A stretch of 7,020 nucleotides of DNA from Candidatus Zixiibacteriota bacterium (GTDB taxonomy: Bacteria > Zixibacteria > MSB-5A5 > GN15 > FEB-12), in NCBI GenBank assembly GCA_035380245.1, contig DAOSXA010000018.1, positions 1 to 7,020 of the forward strand. The letters are read 5' to 3'. The stretch's first letter is position 1, and every line of letters begins with the position of its first letter. Both the position numbers and the translations under genes were made by a program. The notes below the pieces were generated by a model. The model did no database searches. It was not told the DNA's origin and saw only the letters and a program-made list of their open reading frames with translations. Positions 1 through 5,611 of the stretch are shown here, one piece after another.

Positions 1-2
1 GA

Positions 3-986
3 ATGATGTTTCTTGACGGAATAAAAACTATGCACGGCGACTCCGGAACGTGGCTCTACGATTCCGGGTACCACATGTGGGCCAGTCCCGAGGGATACGT
101 CTACAACGGAGACCTCCCGCCCTACCAGTGGCTCGTCTGGAAAGGCTGGGAAGAATATGCGGTTCATCTTCCCACAGCACCGGCCGGCGCACCGTTCCCC
201 GCACCGTCCTACGCAGGCATCCCGAAGAACACCCTGCCCATCGCGAAGATCGACCTGGATAAACAGGATCAAATCTATGCCGCTTACTCTGACAAGTTGA
301 TGACGATTGAAGAATATTACGAGTTGATCGTCCCCTGCCCGAATGCCATCTATGTCAATCCCAACCACATGGGTGACTGGGACTGGACCTCTGAAATAAG
401 ATCAGCACTCTCCCGGCTCGGACTCGACGCAAACATCGCCAACACCCGTCTCGGGTACGAGAGGTCGGGCGACACGATTACGATGGTCGGCATGACTCCC
501 GCGAAGGTGATGAAGGAATGGACGCTCACGAAGTCGAACGGCGACTGGACCTGCGATACGGCAGACGAGGATGACCTTGACGACCTGCTCTTCGTCCTGG
601 AGAAGATCGGGGCGATCAGCGGATCGGCTTCGTCGTCTCCCGTCAAGTTTGATAAAGAAGCTGTGAAGAGCCGGCTTTCGGGAAGGCTTGATGCAGCGTC
701 CCGGTCATCTTCGGGCACCAACACCATTCTCCAGGAAATGCTCCGGTCCAGAACCGGGACTACGAGTTCCGCTGTAATCACTAAACCATCCGGGATAGAG
801 GTGCCGGAGAGTGAAACTTCCACCAAACCGACGGATGTGACGGTCGATCGACAGAACTGGGAGGAGCGTGTCTCACAGTTTACTGCCGGGAAAACTTCAG
901 CATCGACGGCTGAATCTATCGCCCAGGCAGTGCAGAGCTCATCTACGAGATCCGATATCATCTCGCAGGCGATAGCGGGAAGATAA
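3..986 (+). CDS. Unrecognised protein, probably 5'-truncated by the window edge
   Basis: I do not recognise this protein. The frame is open to the window edge. The first Met (codons 1-2 are Met-Met) has no visible ribosome-binding site and no signal peptide, so the true start is probably upstream. The N-terminal 60 residues are rich in Trp, Tyr and Gly, like the interior of a folded extracellular or phage/surface protein. An acidic stretch (EDDLDDLLFVLEKIGAI, about residues 190-206) follows. Residues about 210-310 are Ser/Thr-rich and low-complexity, like a linker. The last residues (SIAQA, then a spacer, then RSDIISQAIAGR) recur at the end of the otherwise unrelated protein at 5631-6065. The coding sequence is visibly more GC-rich than the genes that follow. 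A T-tract at 993-1000 probably ends its transcript. It could be a surface or secreted protein, but no catalytic motif supports an enzymatic role. Confidence 0.75.
   Translation: MMFLDGIKTMHGDSGTWLYDSGYHMWASPEGYVYNGDLPPYQWLVWKGWEEYAVHLPTAPAGAPFPAPSYAGIPKNTLPIAKIDLDKQDQIYAAYSDKLMTIEEYYELIVPCPNAIYVNPNHMGDWDWTSEIRSALSRLGLDANIANTRLGYERSGDTITMVGMTPAKVMKEWTLTKSNGDWTCDTADEDDLDDLLFVLEKIGAISGSASSSPVKFDKEAVKSRLSGRLDAASRSSSGTNTILQEMLRSRTGTTSSAVITKPSGIEVPESETSTKPTDVTVDRQNWEERVSQFTAGKTSASTAESIAQAVQSSSTRSDIISQAIAGR
910..986 (+). repeat. Shared 3'-end module, copy 1 (C-terminal tail with 8-bp inverted repeat)
   Basis: The final codons of the first gene match those of the gene ending at 6065. Both have SIAQA, then RS[D/E]IISQAIAGR and stop. 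This copy carries an extra 18 nt (VQSSST) in frame. An 8-bp perfect inverted repeat, CTATCGCC (916-923) and GGCGATAG (968-975), brackets the segment. The homology continues without a break through the T-tract into the 178-bp element, so the duplicated block is 'gene end + T-tract + leader'. Confidence 0.8.
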
Positions 987-992
987 TACTCC

Positions 993-1000
993 TTTTTTTT
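993..1000 (+). terminator. T8 tract, likely archaeal-type terminator
   Basis: A run of eight T lies 7 nt after the stop codon of the first gene. Archaeal RNA polymerase commonly terminates at oligo-T on the non-template strand without needing a hairpin. The 8-bp inverted repeat ending at 975 is 17 nt upstream, too far for a classic intrinsic terminator. The same arrangement recurs before copy 3 of the leader. Confidence 0.55.
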
Positions 1001-1028
1001 ATAGTCGCCTTCAATAGCAACTGGACTA

Positions 1029-1206
1029 CCATCGAACCGTGCGGTTCCATTGGTCAACTTTTCGCACAGAAAAGGTATTAACGATGAGCGACAATCGGGT
1101 TGTATCGCAGGGGGTTCTACACATGCAAATGCCAATGAACCCCGCTGCGGCCCGAAGGCATAACTGCGTTGACTTTTTTAGTAAAAAGCCTTTGCGTCGT
1201 GCCTCC
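1029..1206 (+). repeat. 178-bp repeated leader element, copy 1 (putative structured 5'-UTR RNA)
   Basis: First of three co-oriented copies, aligned without gaps to 4856-5033 (8 differences) and 6107-6284 (13 differences) by hand count. Candidate structures: hairpin I, GAACCG(1034-1039)/CGGTTC(1042-1047); hairpin II, CGCAG+GGGGTTC(1106-1117)/GAACCCC+G-bulge+CTGCG(1137-1149) around a 19-nt loop identical in all copies; hairpin III, CTTTTT(1173-1178)/AAAAAG(1183-1188). Competing pairings: GGTTCCATTGG(1043-1053) with CCAATGAACC(1132-1141), ATGCC(1129-1133) with GGCAT(1157-1161), and AGGCA(1156-1160) with TGCCT(1200-1204). It ends in CCTCC, which can pair with the next Shine-Dalgarno. No clear TATA/BRE promoter was seen. 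The repeat itself is directly visible; the RNA role is inferred. Confidence 0.85.
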
Positions 1207-1323
1207 GTTATGAAAAAAATGGAGAAAAATATGAACAACACAACAAGACGCCTGGCAGGCATCGCGGGCGCGCTCCTCACCTGCCTCCTTGCCGTCGGTA
1301 CGGCAAGTGCGAACAAGAGGTGA
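1084..1323 (+). CDS. Leader ORF 1 (79 codons), runs through the element into the orphan signal peptide
   Basis: This ORF begins at an ATG 7 nt after AGGT and runs in frame through the element (MSDNR, then VLHMQMPMN and DFFSKKPLRRAS). It continues through the ATG at 1231 and the signal-peptide fragment, and its TGA (1321-1323) lies inside the Shine-Dalgarno GAGGTGA of the gene at 1327. Copies 2 and 3 have the homologous ORF with different ends. Substitutions among the copies are mostly nonsynonymous (for example VV to EA, A to I, N to T, R to C). Conservation therefore seems to act on the nucleic acid, not on the peptide. It may still be translated, as a leader peptide or for coupling, but it is unlikely to be a functional protein. 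Confidence 0.3.
   Translation: MSDNRVVSQGVLHMQMPMNPAAARRHNCVDFFSKKPLRRASVMKKMEKNMNNTTRRLAGIAGALLTCLLAVGTASANKR
1203..1224 (+). promoter_or_regulatory. Putative Shine-Dalgarno-sequestering stem, copy 1
   Basis: CTCC at the end of the leader (1203-1206) can pair with GGAG (1221-1224), the ribosome-binding site 6 nt before the ATG at 1231. An additional G-U pair (1207/1220) is possible. Equivalent pairings exist after copies 2 and 3, although the sequences between the arms are unrelated. Confidence 0.4.
1231..1323 (+). pseudogene. Orphan signal peptide: decapitated secreted-protein gene remnant
   Basis: The 30 codons encode a textbook signal peptide: basic start (MNNTTRR), hydrophobic core (LAGIAGALLTCLLAVG) and TASA cleavage site. 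It stops after only three more residues (NKR). It has its own GGAG ribosome-binding site with 6-nt spacing. The segment is 62% GC over 90 nt, against 29% in the first 90 nt of the gene starting at 1327, so the composition breaks at this point. The TGA stop overlaps the Shine-Dalgarno of the next gene. I read it as the 5' stub of a secreted-protein gene that lost its body when another gene was joined at about 1310-1326. Alternatively it is a deliberate translational-coupling leader for the peptidase-like gene. Confidence 0.55.
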
Positions 1324-1326
1324 ACA

Positions 1327-2838
1327 ATGAAAAAAAGGCATTATATTAACCGAATTTTCTATTTTGCATTTATAATATCCTTATTGGTAAATGTATCTTT
1401 TGCCTTGGCCGAAACGTCTGGCGAAGAAAAGTTTGGTGAATACGATAAGAGTATTCTCTTCACAGAAGATGGATACTATCGATTTCCTCCCGCACTTCCT
1501 GATGAAAAGCAAGAATCATTGGGAAAGTGGGAGCTTCCAAGAACAGAATTGGAATTATCTGAAGAAAAACCGCTATCTACCAAGGTATCGTCAGGGGATA
1601 TTGTGCTTTTGAATGGGTGGAATTATATCTCGTTTCCGAAGTCATTGCTACCATACAACGGATGGAATCAGGCAGCGTATGTTTTTGCCGACGTTGATAC
1701 TGGAGGACGCAGTATCTTTACTTATGATGCCAGCACTGGAATGTGGGACAGTGTATCATACGCCACAGTAATAGAACCACTGGTTGGTTACGCAGTGTAT
1801 TCGGTAGGGACTTCTACGGCTAATACGAACTACTATCCACCAGGACAACAACAAAATCCATCCATCACCCTCTATCCCGGCTGGAATCTCGTTGGTTATT
1901 TCGATCCCATGGGGAATGACAATGATGATTTTCTTCACGCTGCAATGGCTCGCGAAGAACTGGAAAGTCTGGGATCGGACTGGTGTTATTATATTGGATG
2001 GAATGCCGCTTCCCAACAATATGAGACATCAATTATCAATGGTGCAGATGATGTCCACTCGGATTTCAGATTGGCTTATCCGAAAAAGGGTTATTGGCTT
2101 TATATGATTGCAAATCGGAATCTCGCGTTCGCAACGGATCACGACTATACATGTTCGGCAGAATGGGTAGGTGATTATCCTGGTGTGGCCAACGATTTAC
2201 AATCCAGCGATGATGAAGCAAGTGGTTTCTATTATTTATTAAGTGGTGATAACAAATGGTCGGGGAGCTTTATTCATGGAGATAGCGCTGCAAATGAAGA
2301 TCATTGGAAAGATAGTGAATATGGGGGCCATGATGACGACTTCATCGATGATACCCATTTTGCATTTTTCGCTGGTCATGGAGCCCCTGGCTTAATAGCA
2401 TTTTCTGACGGTATCTCTTCTTCATACCTAACCTATGACGAGGCATTATGGGGAAATACCCGGGTTGATTGGATCGCTCTCGCAGCATGCATGGTATTGA
2501 ATGAGTCGAATAACAACTATGCATTATGGGAAGATTCATTCAAAGGATTGCACTCGGTTGTTGGATGGGAAACTATAGGTACAGGCCATCCGGACCTGGG
2601 AACAATATTTGCAAACAGATTGCGTCAAGGTAATACGATTTGGGATTCCTGGAAATATGCTACGGACTCTATCATACCATGGGATGGTTATAGGGTTGGA
2701 ATACTCGCCGTAGACATTGATGGGAATACGAATACAAAAGAATGTATTGACGATCATATCTACGGGCACGGAACCTGGTTCAGTCCATCCGGGTATGATG
2801 TTCAATTTGATCATGAGTTCCATAGTTGCATTCCGTAG
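1327..2838 (+). CDS. Secreted caspase-like (clan CD, DUF6345-like) peptidase candidate with GWN repeats
   Basis: A 503-residue exported protein. Residues 1-28 are a signal peptide (basic start, long hydrophobic core, ALA cleavage at 26-28). Two beta-type repeats follow, each opening with GWN: LNGWNYISFP (GWN at 97-99) and LYPGWNLVGYF (GWN at 185-187). Such repeats are common in archaeal surface proteins. The C-terminal half has HFAFFAGHGAPG with His351 in the GHG motif, then WIALAACMVL with Cys388. A His-Gly motif followed about 37 residues later by a Cys after a hydrophobic strand is the dyad arrangement of clan CD peptidases (caspases, gingipains). The pattern resembles the DUF6345 family, assigned from memory. 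Peptidase activity is inferred. The start has GAGGTGA 3 nt upstream, a tight spacing. The gene is AT-rich relative to its upstream neighbour and probably acquired. It sits 18 nt before the paralogous pair and is likely co-transcribed with it. Confidence 0.75.
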   Translation: MKKRHYINRIFYFAFIISLLVNVSFALAETSGEEKFGEYDKSILFTEDGYYRFPPALPDEKQESLGKWELPRTELELSEEKPLSTKVSSGDIVLLNGWNYISFPKSLLPYNGWNQAAYVFADVDTGGRSIFTYDASTGMWDSVSYATVIEPLVGYAVYSVGTSTANTNYYPPGQQQNPSITLYPGWNLVGYFDPMGNDNDDFLHAAMAREELESLGSDWCYYIGWNAASQQYETSIINGADDVHSDFRLAYPKKGYWLYMIANRNLAFATDHDYTCSAEWVGDYPGVANDLQSSDDEASGFYYLLSGDNKWSGSFIHGDSAANEDHWKDSEYGGHDDDFIDDTHFAFFAGHGAPGLIAFSDGISSSYLTYDEALWGNTRVDWIALAACMVLNESNNNYALWEDSFKGLHSVVGWETIGTGHPDLGTIFANRLRQGNTIWDSWKYATDSIIPWDGYRVGILAVDIDGNTNTKECIDDHIYGHGTWFSPSGYDVQFDHEFHSCIP

Positions 2839-2842
2839 TATA

Positions 2843-2850
2843 GGAGGTGA
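2843..2850 (+). promoter_or_regulatory. Strong ribosome-binding site GGAGGTGA
   Basis: GGAGGTGA, fully complementary to the archaeal 16S rRNA 3' end, lies 6 nt before the ATG at 2857. It fixes the start of the first paralog and lies in the 18-nt gap after the peptidase-like gene, consistent with one operon. Confidence 0.85.
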
Positions 2851-2856
2851 AAAAAG

Positions 2857-3834
2857 ATGGATACAAAACTCGTAAAAATTACCGGTATCGCCCTTGTTAT
2901 CGCTTTAATCGCAGTTATCGTGGGATTTTATACATTCAATGGATTGGAGGCAGATGAACGAGACATTCCGCCTGGTGTGAAAAACGTGACACGGATGCAG
3001 GTAACTGGCATACTAGAGAGTAACTGTCAACCCTCGGAAATCACTTGTGAAGCTGCATACCCGACAGGTCCTGAAAAAATTATGGTGTATTCCGTTGATC
3101 GCAACATCTCTGAAGGAGAATTGATACAGATCGCCAACAATCTCGGCATCCGGGGTGATGTGTCAAAAAGTCCTCCGGGTTTTATTGATATCAAAGAAGG
3201 TTACAATTCAATCACATCATACAAAGGAAGGACAATGTATCTCGATGAAACAACTTTGCCCGGTTATTCTCCGGAGTATATCGACTCGCACCTCCCAAGC
3301 GACGAGGAAGCGAGAAAGATTGCGGACGAATTCCTCGACTCGCACAATCTCCGGCCTGATGGCGCCGTTTTTTACGATACGACCCATGATATCGGGCATT
3401 TCATCGATCCCCAAAAAGATGTGAAGATAAAAAATTCCGAGTCGATCAATGTCTGGTACAGGCACTGGATAAATGGCTCCCTGATCCTGACAGATAGACT
3501 TGCGGTAGAGATAGATGTTCATGGTCAGGTCAGACGGATGTTTATGGAATGGCCACACTACGAACCATACAGGGAATTCCCCATCATCGGGCCTGAAGAA
3601 GCCTATGGGTATCTTGAAGACTCACCAATCGTCATACCGGACGGGATGAAGAACCCGGAGAAAGCAACTGTGACGAAGATATCACTTGTCTACATCGACC
3701 ATACCATGACCGAAGATCTCGACTATCTCATCCCGGTCTACTATTTCCAGGGGGTAGTGCAAGGAGACGGGAAGGAAGCCGCGTTTTACCAGTGTATCCC
3801 GGCGACACCGGAATTTGCAGCGGAGATCACGTGA
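2857..3834 (+). CDS. Membrane-anchored protein, paralog A of a tandem pair
   Basis: A 325-residue protein of unknown function. One N-terminal hydrophobic segment (about residues 8-28, no obvious cleavage site) suggests a membrane anchor with the rest outside the cell. Conserved blocks shared with the next gene include RDIPPGV.NVTRMQ, PSEIT, PGYSPEYIDSHLPSD, EARKIADEFLD, FYDTTH..GHFI, NSESINVWY.HWIN and a C-terminal half ending in LIPVYYFQGVVQGDGKEAAF. The alternation of helix-like 'EARKIADEFL' segments and strands, with the closing 'YLIPVYYF' pattern, recalls PepSY/YycI-like extracellular modules. That is a weak structural guess. From about residue 219 the DNA is identical to paralog B for 304 bp. 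The last codons contain GGAG (3822-3825), which can serve a GTG start of the next gene. Confidence 0.8.
   Translation: MDTKLVKITGIALVIALIAVIVGFYTFNGLEADERDIPPGVKNVTRMQVTGILESNCQPSEITCEAAYPTGPEKIMVYSVDRNISEGELIQIANNLGIRGDVSKSPPGFIDIKEGYNSITSYKGRTMYLDETTLPGYSPEYIDSHLPSDEEARKIADEFLDSHNLRPDGAVFYDTTHDIGHFIDPQKDVKIKNSESINVWYRHWINGSLILTDRLAVEIDVHGQVRRMFMEWPHYEPYREFPIIGPEEAYGYLEDSPIVIPDGMKNPEKATVTKISLVYIDHTMTEDLDYLIPVYYFQGVVQGDGKEAAFYQCIPATPEFAAEIT
3512..3815 (+). repeat. 304-bp identical tract, copy in paralog A
   Basis: Every base from 3512 to 3815 matches 4501-4804 on reading both. The sequence immediately outside diverges clearly on both sides. This is the pattern expected of a recent gene-conversion tract between tandem paralogs. 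Confidence 0.95.
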
Positions 3835-3848
3835 TATTTTCAGGAGAA

Positions 3849-4823
3849 ATGGAAGATAAATCACCTTTTTTTTGGATAATCCTCTCCGTAGTTGTGATTG
3901 TGGTGGTCGCAGGGGTGGCGTTCTATGTTGGAATAGGGGCAAACGGACGAGACATTCCGCCTGGTGTGGAGAATGTAACGCGAATGCAATCAACGGGTAT
4001 TCTGGAGAGCGATCATAAGCCATCGGAAATCACCAGCGAAATTGCATTTCCGACAGTCCCAGAAAAAATGGCGGTGTATACCGTAGATCGCACCATCTCT
4101 GAAAAGGAGTTGCTCCGGATCGCCGACAATCTGGGTGTCTCGCATGTGGTGTCGAAAAATCCTTCGGGTCTTATCTTTGTCGGAGAGGGTGATTATAAAA
4201 TCAGTTCATATAAAGGAGCAATAGATTACAGCAATCGCACATCTCAGCCGGGTTATTCTCCGGAGTATATCGACTCGCATCTCCCAAGCGACAAGGAAGC
4301 GAGAAAGATTGCGGACGAATTCCTCGACCAGTACACTCTTCGGCCTGATAGCGCCGTGTTTTACGATACGACACATAATGTCGGGCATTTCATATCTCCA
4401 GAAAAAGGTGTGAAAATAAAAAATTCCGAGTCGATCAATGTCTGGTACAAACACTGGATCAATGATTATATGATCCTAACAGATAAACTACGGGTTGAAG
4501 TAGATGTTCATGGTCAGGTCAGACGGATGTTTATGGAATGGCCACACTACGAACCATACAGGGAATTCCCCATCATCGGGCCTGAAGAAGCCTATGGGTA
4601 TCTTGAAGACTCACCAATCGTCATACCGGACGGGATGAAGAACCCGGAGAAAGCAACTGTGACGAAGATATCACTTGTCTACATCGACCATACCATGACC
4701 GAAGATCTCGACTATCTCATCCCGGTCTACTATTTCCAGGGGGTAGTGCAAGGAGACGGGAAGGAAGCCGCGTTTTACCAGTGTATCCCGGCGACACCGG
4801 AATTCACGGCTGAAATAACGTGA
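3849..4823 (+). CDS. Membrane-anchored protein, paralog B of a tandem pair
   Basis: A 324-residue homologue of the preceding gene. It has an N-terminal anchor (FFWIILSVVVIVVVAGVAFYVGI, about residues 7-29) and the same extracellular blocks (RDIPPGVENVTRMQ, PGYSPEYIDSHLPSD, ESINVWYKHWIN). The N-terminal two thirds differ substantially from paralog A, while the C-terminal third is identical in DNA. I chose the ATG at 3849 because it gives an N-terminus matching paralog A in length (34 against 35 residues to the RDIPPG block). However, AGGAG ends only 2 nt upstream. A GTG at 3831 overlaps the previous stop (GTGA) and has GGAG 5 nt upstream, adding six residues, so it is a real alternative. The overlap suggests translational coupling. 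A T7 tract follows 15 nt after the stop. Function is unknown; the fold guess is as for paralog A. Confidence 0.8.
   Translation: MEDKSPFFWIILSVVVIVVVAGVAFYVGIGANGRDIPPGVENVTRMQSTGILESDHKPSEITSEIAFPTVPEKMAVYTVDRTISEKELLRIADNLGVSHVVSKNPSGLIFVGEGDYKISSYKGAIDYSNRTSQPGYSPEYIDSHLPSDKEARKIADEFLDQYTLRPDSAVFYDTTHNVGHFISPEKGVKIKNSESINVWYKHWINDYMILTDKLRVEVDVHGQVRRMFMEWPHYEPYREFPIIGPEEAYGYLEDSPIVIPDGMKNPEKATVTKISLVYIDHTMTEDLDYLIPVYYFQGVVQGDGKEAAFYQCIPATPEFTAEIT
4501..4804 (+). repeat. 304-bp identical tract, copy in paralog B
   Basis: Partner of 3512-3815 with no differences. After 4804 the copies differ at five of twelve bases across the codons for AEIT while coding for the same residues. The boundary is therefore sharp and not set by protein constraint. 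Confidence 0.95.
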
Positions 4824-4838
4824 GAAACAAACATCCAA

Positions 4839-4845
4839 TTTTTTT
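4839..4845 (+). terminator. T7 tract, likely archaeal-type terminator
   Basis: Seven T lie 15 nt after the stop of paralog B, with no strong hairpin before them. The tract sits 10 nt upstream of copy 2 of the leader, so transcription probably ends and restarts around here. Confidence 0.5.
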
Positions 4846-4855
4846 CTCTCCACTC

Positions 4856-5033
4856 CCATCGAACCATGTGGTTACATTGTTCAACTTTTCGCACAGAAAA
4901 GGTATTAACGATGAGTGACAATCGGGTTGTATCGCAGGGGGTTCTACACATGCAAATGCCAATGAACCCCGCTGCGGCCCGAAGGCATAATTGCATTGAC
5001 TTTTTTGGTAAAAAGCCTTTGCGTCGTGCCTCC
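4856..5033 (+). repeat. 178-bp repeated leader element, copy 2 (putative structured 5'-UTR RNA)
   Basis: Same length as copy 1, with 8 differences by hand count. In hairpin I the inner G-C becomes A-T on both sides (GAACCA/TGGTT), a compensatory change. In the alternative long-range pairing the bulged C becomes A and only the terminal pair is lost. Hairpin II (4933-4976) and its 19-nt loop are unchanged. The loop of hairpin III (5000-5015) changes while its stem does not. Unlike copies 1 and 3, homology starts only at about 4852, directly after the T-tract, so this copy marks the true 5' limit of the core element. Confidence 0.85.
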
Positions 5034-5066
5034 TGGAATCCAGAAATATTGGAGGAAAGACAATGA
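4911..5066 (+). CDS. Leader ORF 2 (51 codons), overlaps the next gene by ATGA
   Basis: This ORF starts 7 nt after AGGT and reads MSDNR, then HMQMPMN, RRHNCIDFFGKKPLRRAS and a unique end (WNPEILEERQ). Its TGA (5064-5066) overlaps the ATG at 5063 as ATGA, the classic arrangement for translational coupling. A ribosome translating it would pass through and open the predicted pairing that hides the downstream GGAGG. Peptide conservation among the three copies is no better than expected from the conserved DNA, so a role in cis is more likely than a functional peptide. Confidence 0.35.
   Translation: MSDNRVVSQGVLHMQMPMNPAAARRHNCIDFFGKKPLRRASWNPEILEERQ
5029..5055 (+). promoter_or_regulatory. Putative Shine-Dalgarno-sequestering stem, copy 2
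   Basis: CCTCC (5029-5033), the last bases of the element, is fully complementary to GGAGG (5051-5055), which lies 7 nt before the ATG at 5063. The 17-nt interval contains a small competing hairpin (CTGG/CCAG). Pairing would block initiation of the secreted protein that follows. Confidence 0.45.
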
Positions 5067-5575
5067 AAAGAAAAAAAATACAGATGGCATCTGTACTGCT
5101 TGCATTTATATTGATTGGCGCAATATTTGTGTCTGCAGTTGGTGCTGAAAATCAAATTGTACTGAATGAAAAATACAAACCTGATTTCCCTCGATATATT
5201 GAGAGATTTGACCTCAATCAATCAGAGGACATATCCCCTGAAAGAGATTTTGTGGTTCATATGGAAGCCGATATTACGGCAAATGGGAGATATATCATCT
5301 GGGAATCGGAAACTGTGACCATCCCCCTAACAACATTGCCTTATATGTATGCTGGCGCGGGGCTCTACCGGAGTTCCGATGGAGAGACAAATTGGCAATT
5401 AAAAGGTACAGCAGTTCATTCTGGAACTTGGAAATCCTCTGTGCATGCTATTGGTATGACGACAGTCCCTGAAGGAGGATATTACAGGACCCTTGGAATT
5501 CATTCGTTCAATGGACCAGATGGCACACCTTATGGCCCCTACCAGACACAATCTGACATAGTATACGTAAGTTGA
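5063..5575 (+). CDS. Small secreted beta-rich protein, unrecognised
   Basis: A 170-residue exported protein. Residues 1-28 form a signal peptide (MKRKKIQ, hydrophobic core, AVGA cleavage site), giving a mature start at Glu29. PDFPRYIE (40-47) follows and matches PDFPEYME at the same place in the next gene. The rest is Gly/Tyr/Ser-rich with alternating strand-like segments (GLYRSSDGETNWQL, YYRTLGIHSF) and a repeat-like TPYGPYQTQSD near the end. It is probably an all-beta extracellular domain. No catalytic motif or anchor is visible. The start is set by GGAGG 7 nt upstream and by the ATGA overlap with the leader ORF. It shares a unit with the gene at 5631 (55-nt gap, no T-tract between) and probably depends on leader copy 2 for translation control. 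Confidence 0.75.
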   Translation: MKRKKIQMASVLLAFILIGAIFVSAVGAENQIVLNEKYKPDFPRYIERFDLNQSEDISPERDFVVHMEADITANGRYIIWESETVTIPLTTLPYMYAGAGLYRSSDGETNWQLKGTAVHSGTWKSSVHAIGMTTVPEGGYYRTLGIHSFNGPDGTPYGPYQTQSDIVYVS

Positions 5576-5590
5576 CATTTGAGGGGATAA

Positions 5591-5611
5591 ATGAAGTTCA
5601 AGATTAAATAA
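5591..5611 (+). other. Six-codon minigene with good ribosome-binding site
   Basis: In the 55-nt gap between two genes, GAGGGG (5581-5586) precedes an ATG by 4 nt. Translation would give MKFKIK and stop. It could be the degenerate start of a lost secreted-protein gene, comparable to the stub at 1231-1323, or chance in AT-rich sequence. Confidence 0.2.

Noticed and set aside
910..975. Intrinsic (hairpin plus T) terminator from CTATCGCC/GGCGATAG
   Set aside because: The loop is 26-44 nt and the stem ends 17 nt before the T-run, unlike an intrinsic terminator. The T-tract alone is annotated.
1001..1083. Archaeal promoter (BRE/TATA) in or before the leader
   Set aside because: TTTATA after the T8 tract in copy 1 is absent before copies 2 and 3, and the GGTATTAA-like site is altered in copy 3. 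No shared TATA-like box at a sensible distance was convincing, so no promoter is annotated.
1122..1130. ATGCAAAT octamer-like motif in the hairpin loop
   Set aside because: The resemblance is to a eukaryotic transcription-factor site and has no meaning here. Its invariance is better explained by RNA loop or pairing constraints.
350..1135. Long minus-strand ORF opposite the first gene
   Set aside because: It overlaps a better plus-strand coding region, has no ribosome-binding site I could identify, no recognisable domain, and extends into the repeat. Treated as a shadow frame.
1029..1206. Element as an insertion sequence or miniature transposon
   Set aside because: No terminal inverted repeats matching between the two ends, no target-site duplications at the copies, and a consistent orientation and position before start codons. 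It behaves like a leader, not a random insertion.
4775..5221. Minus-strand ORF across leader copy 2 and the start of the gene at 5063
   Set aside because: It runs antisense to a clear signal-peptide gene with a strong ribosome-binding site. The opening reflects the shared antisense frame of the element, discussed as a finding but not annotated as a gene.
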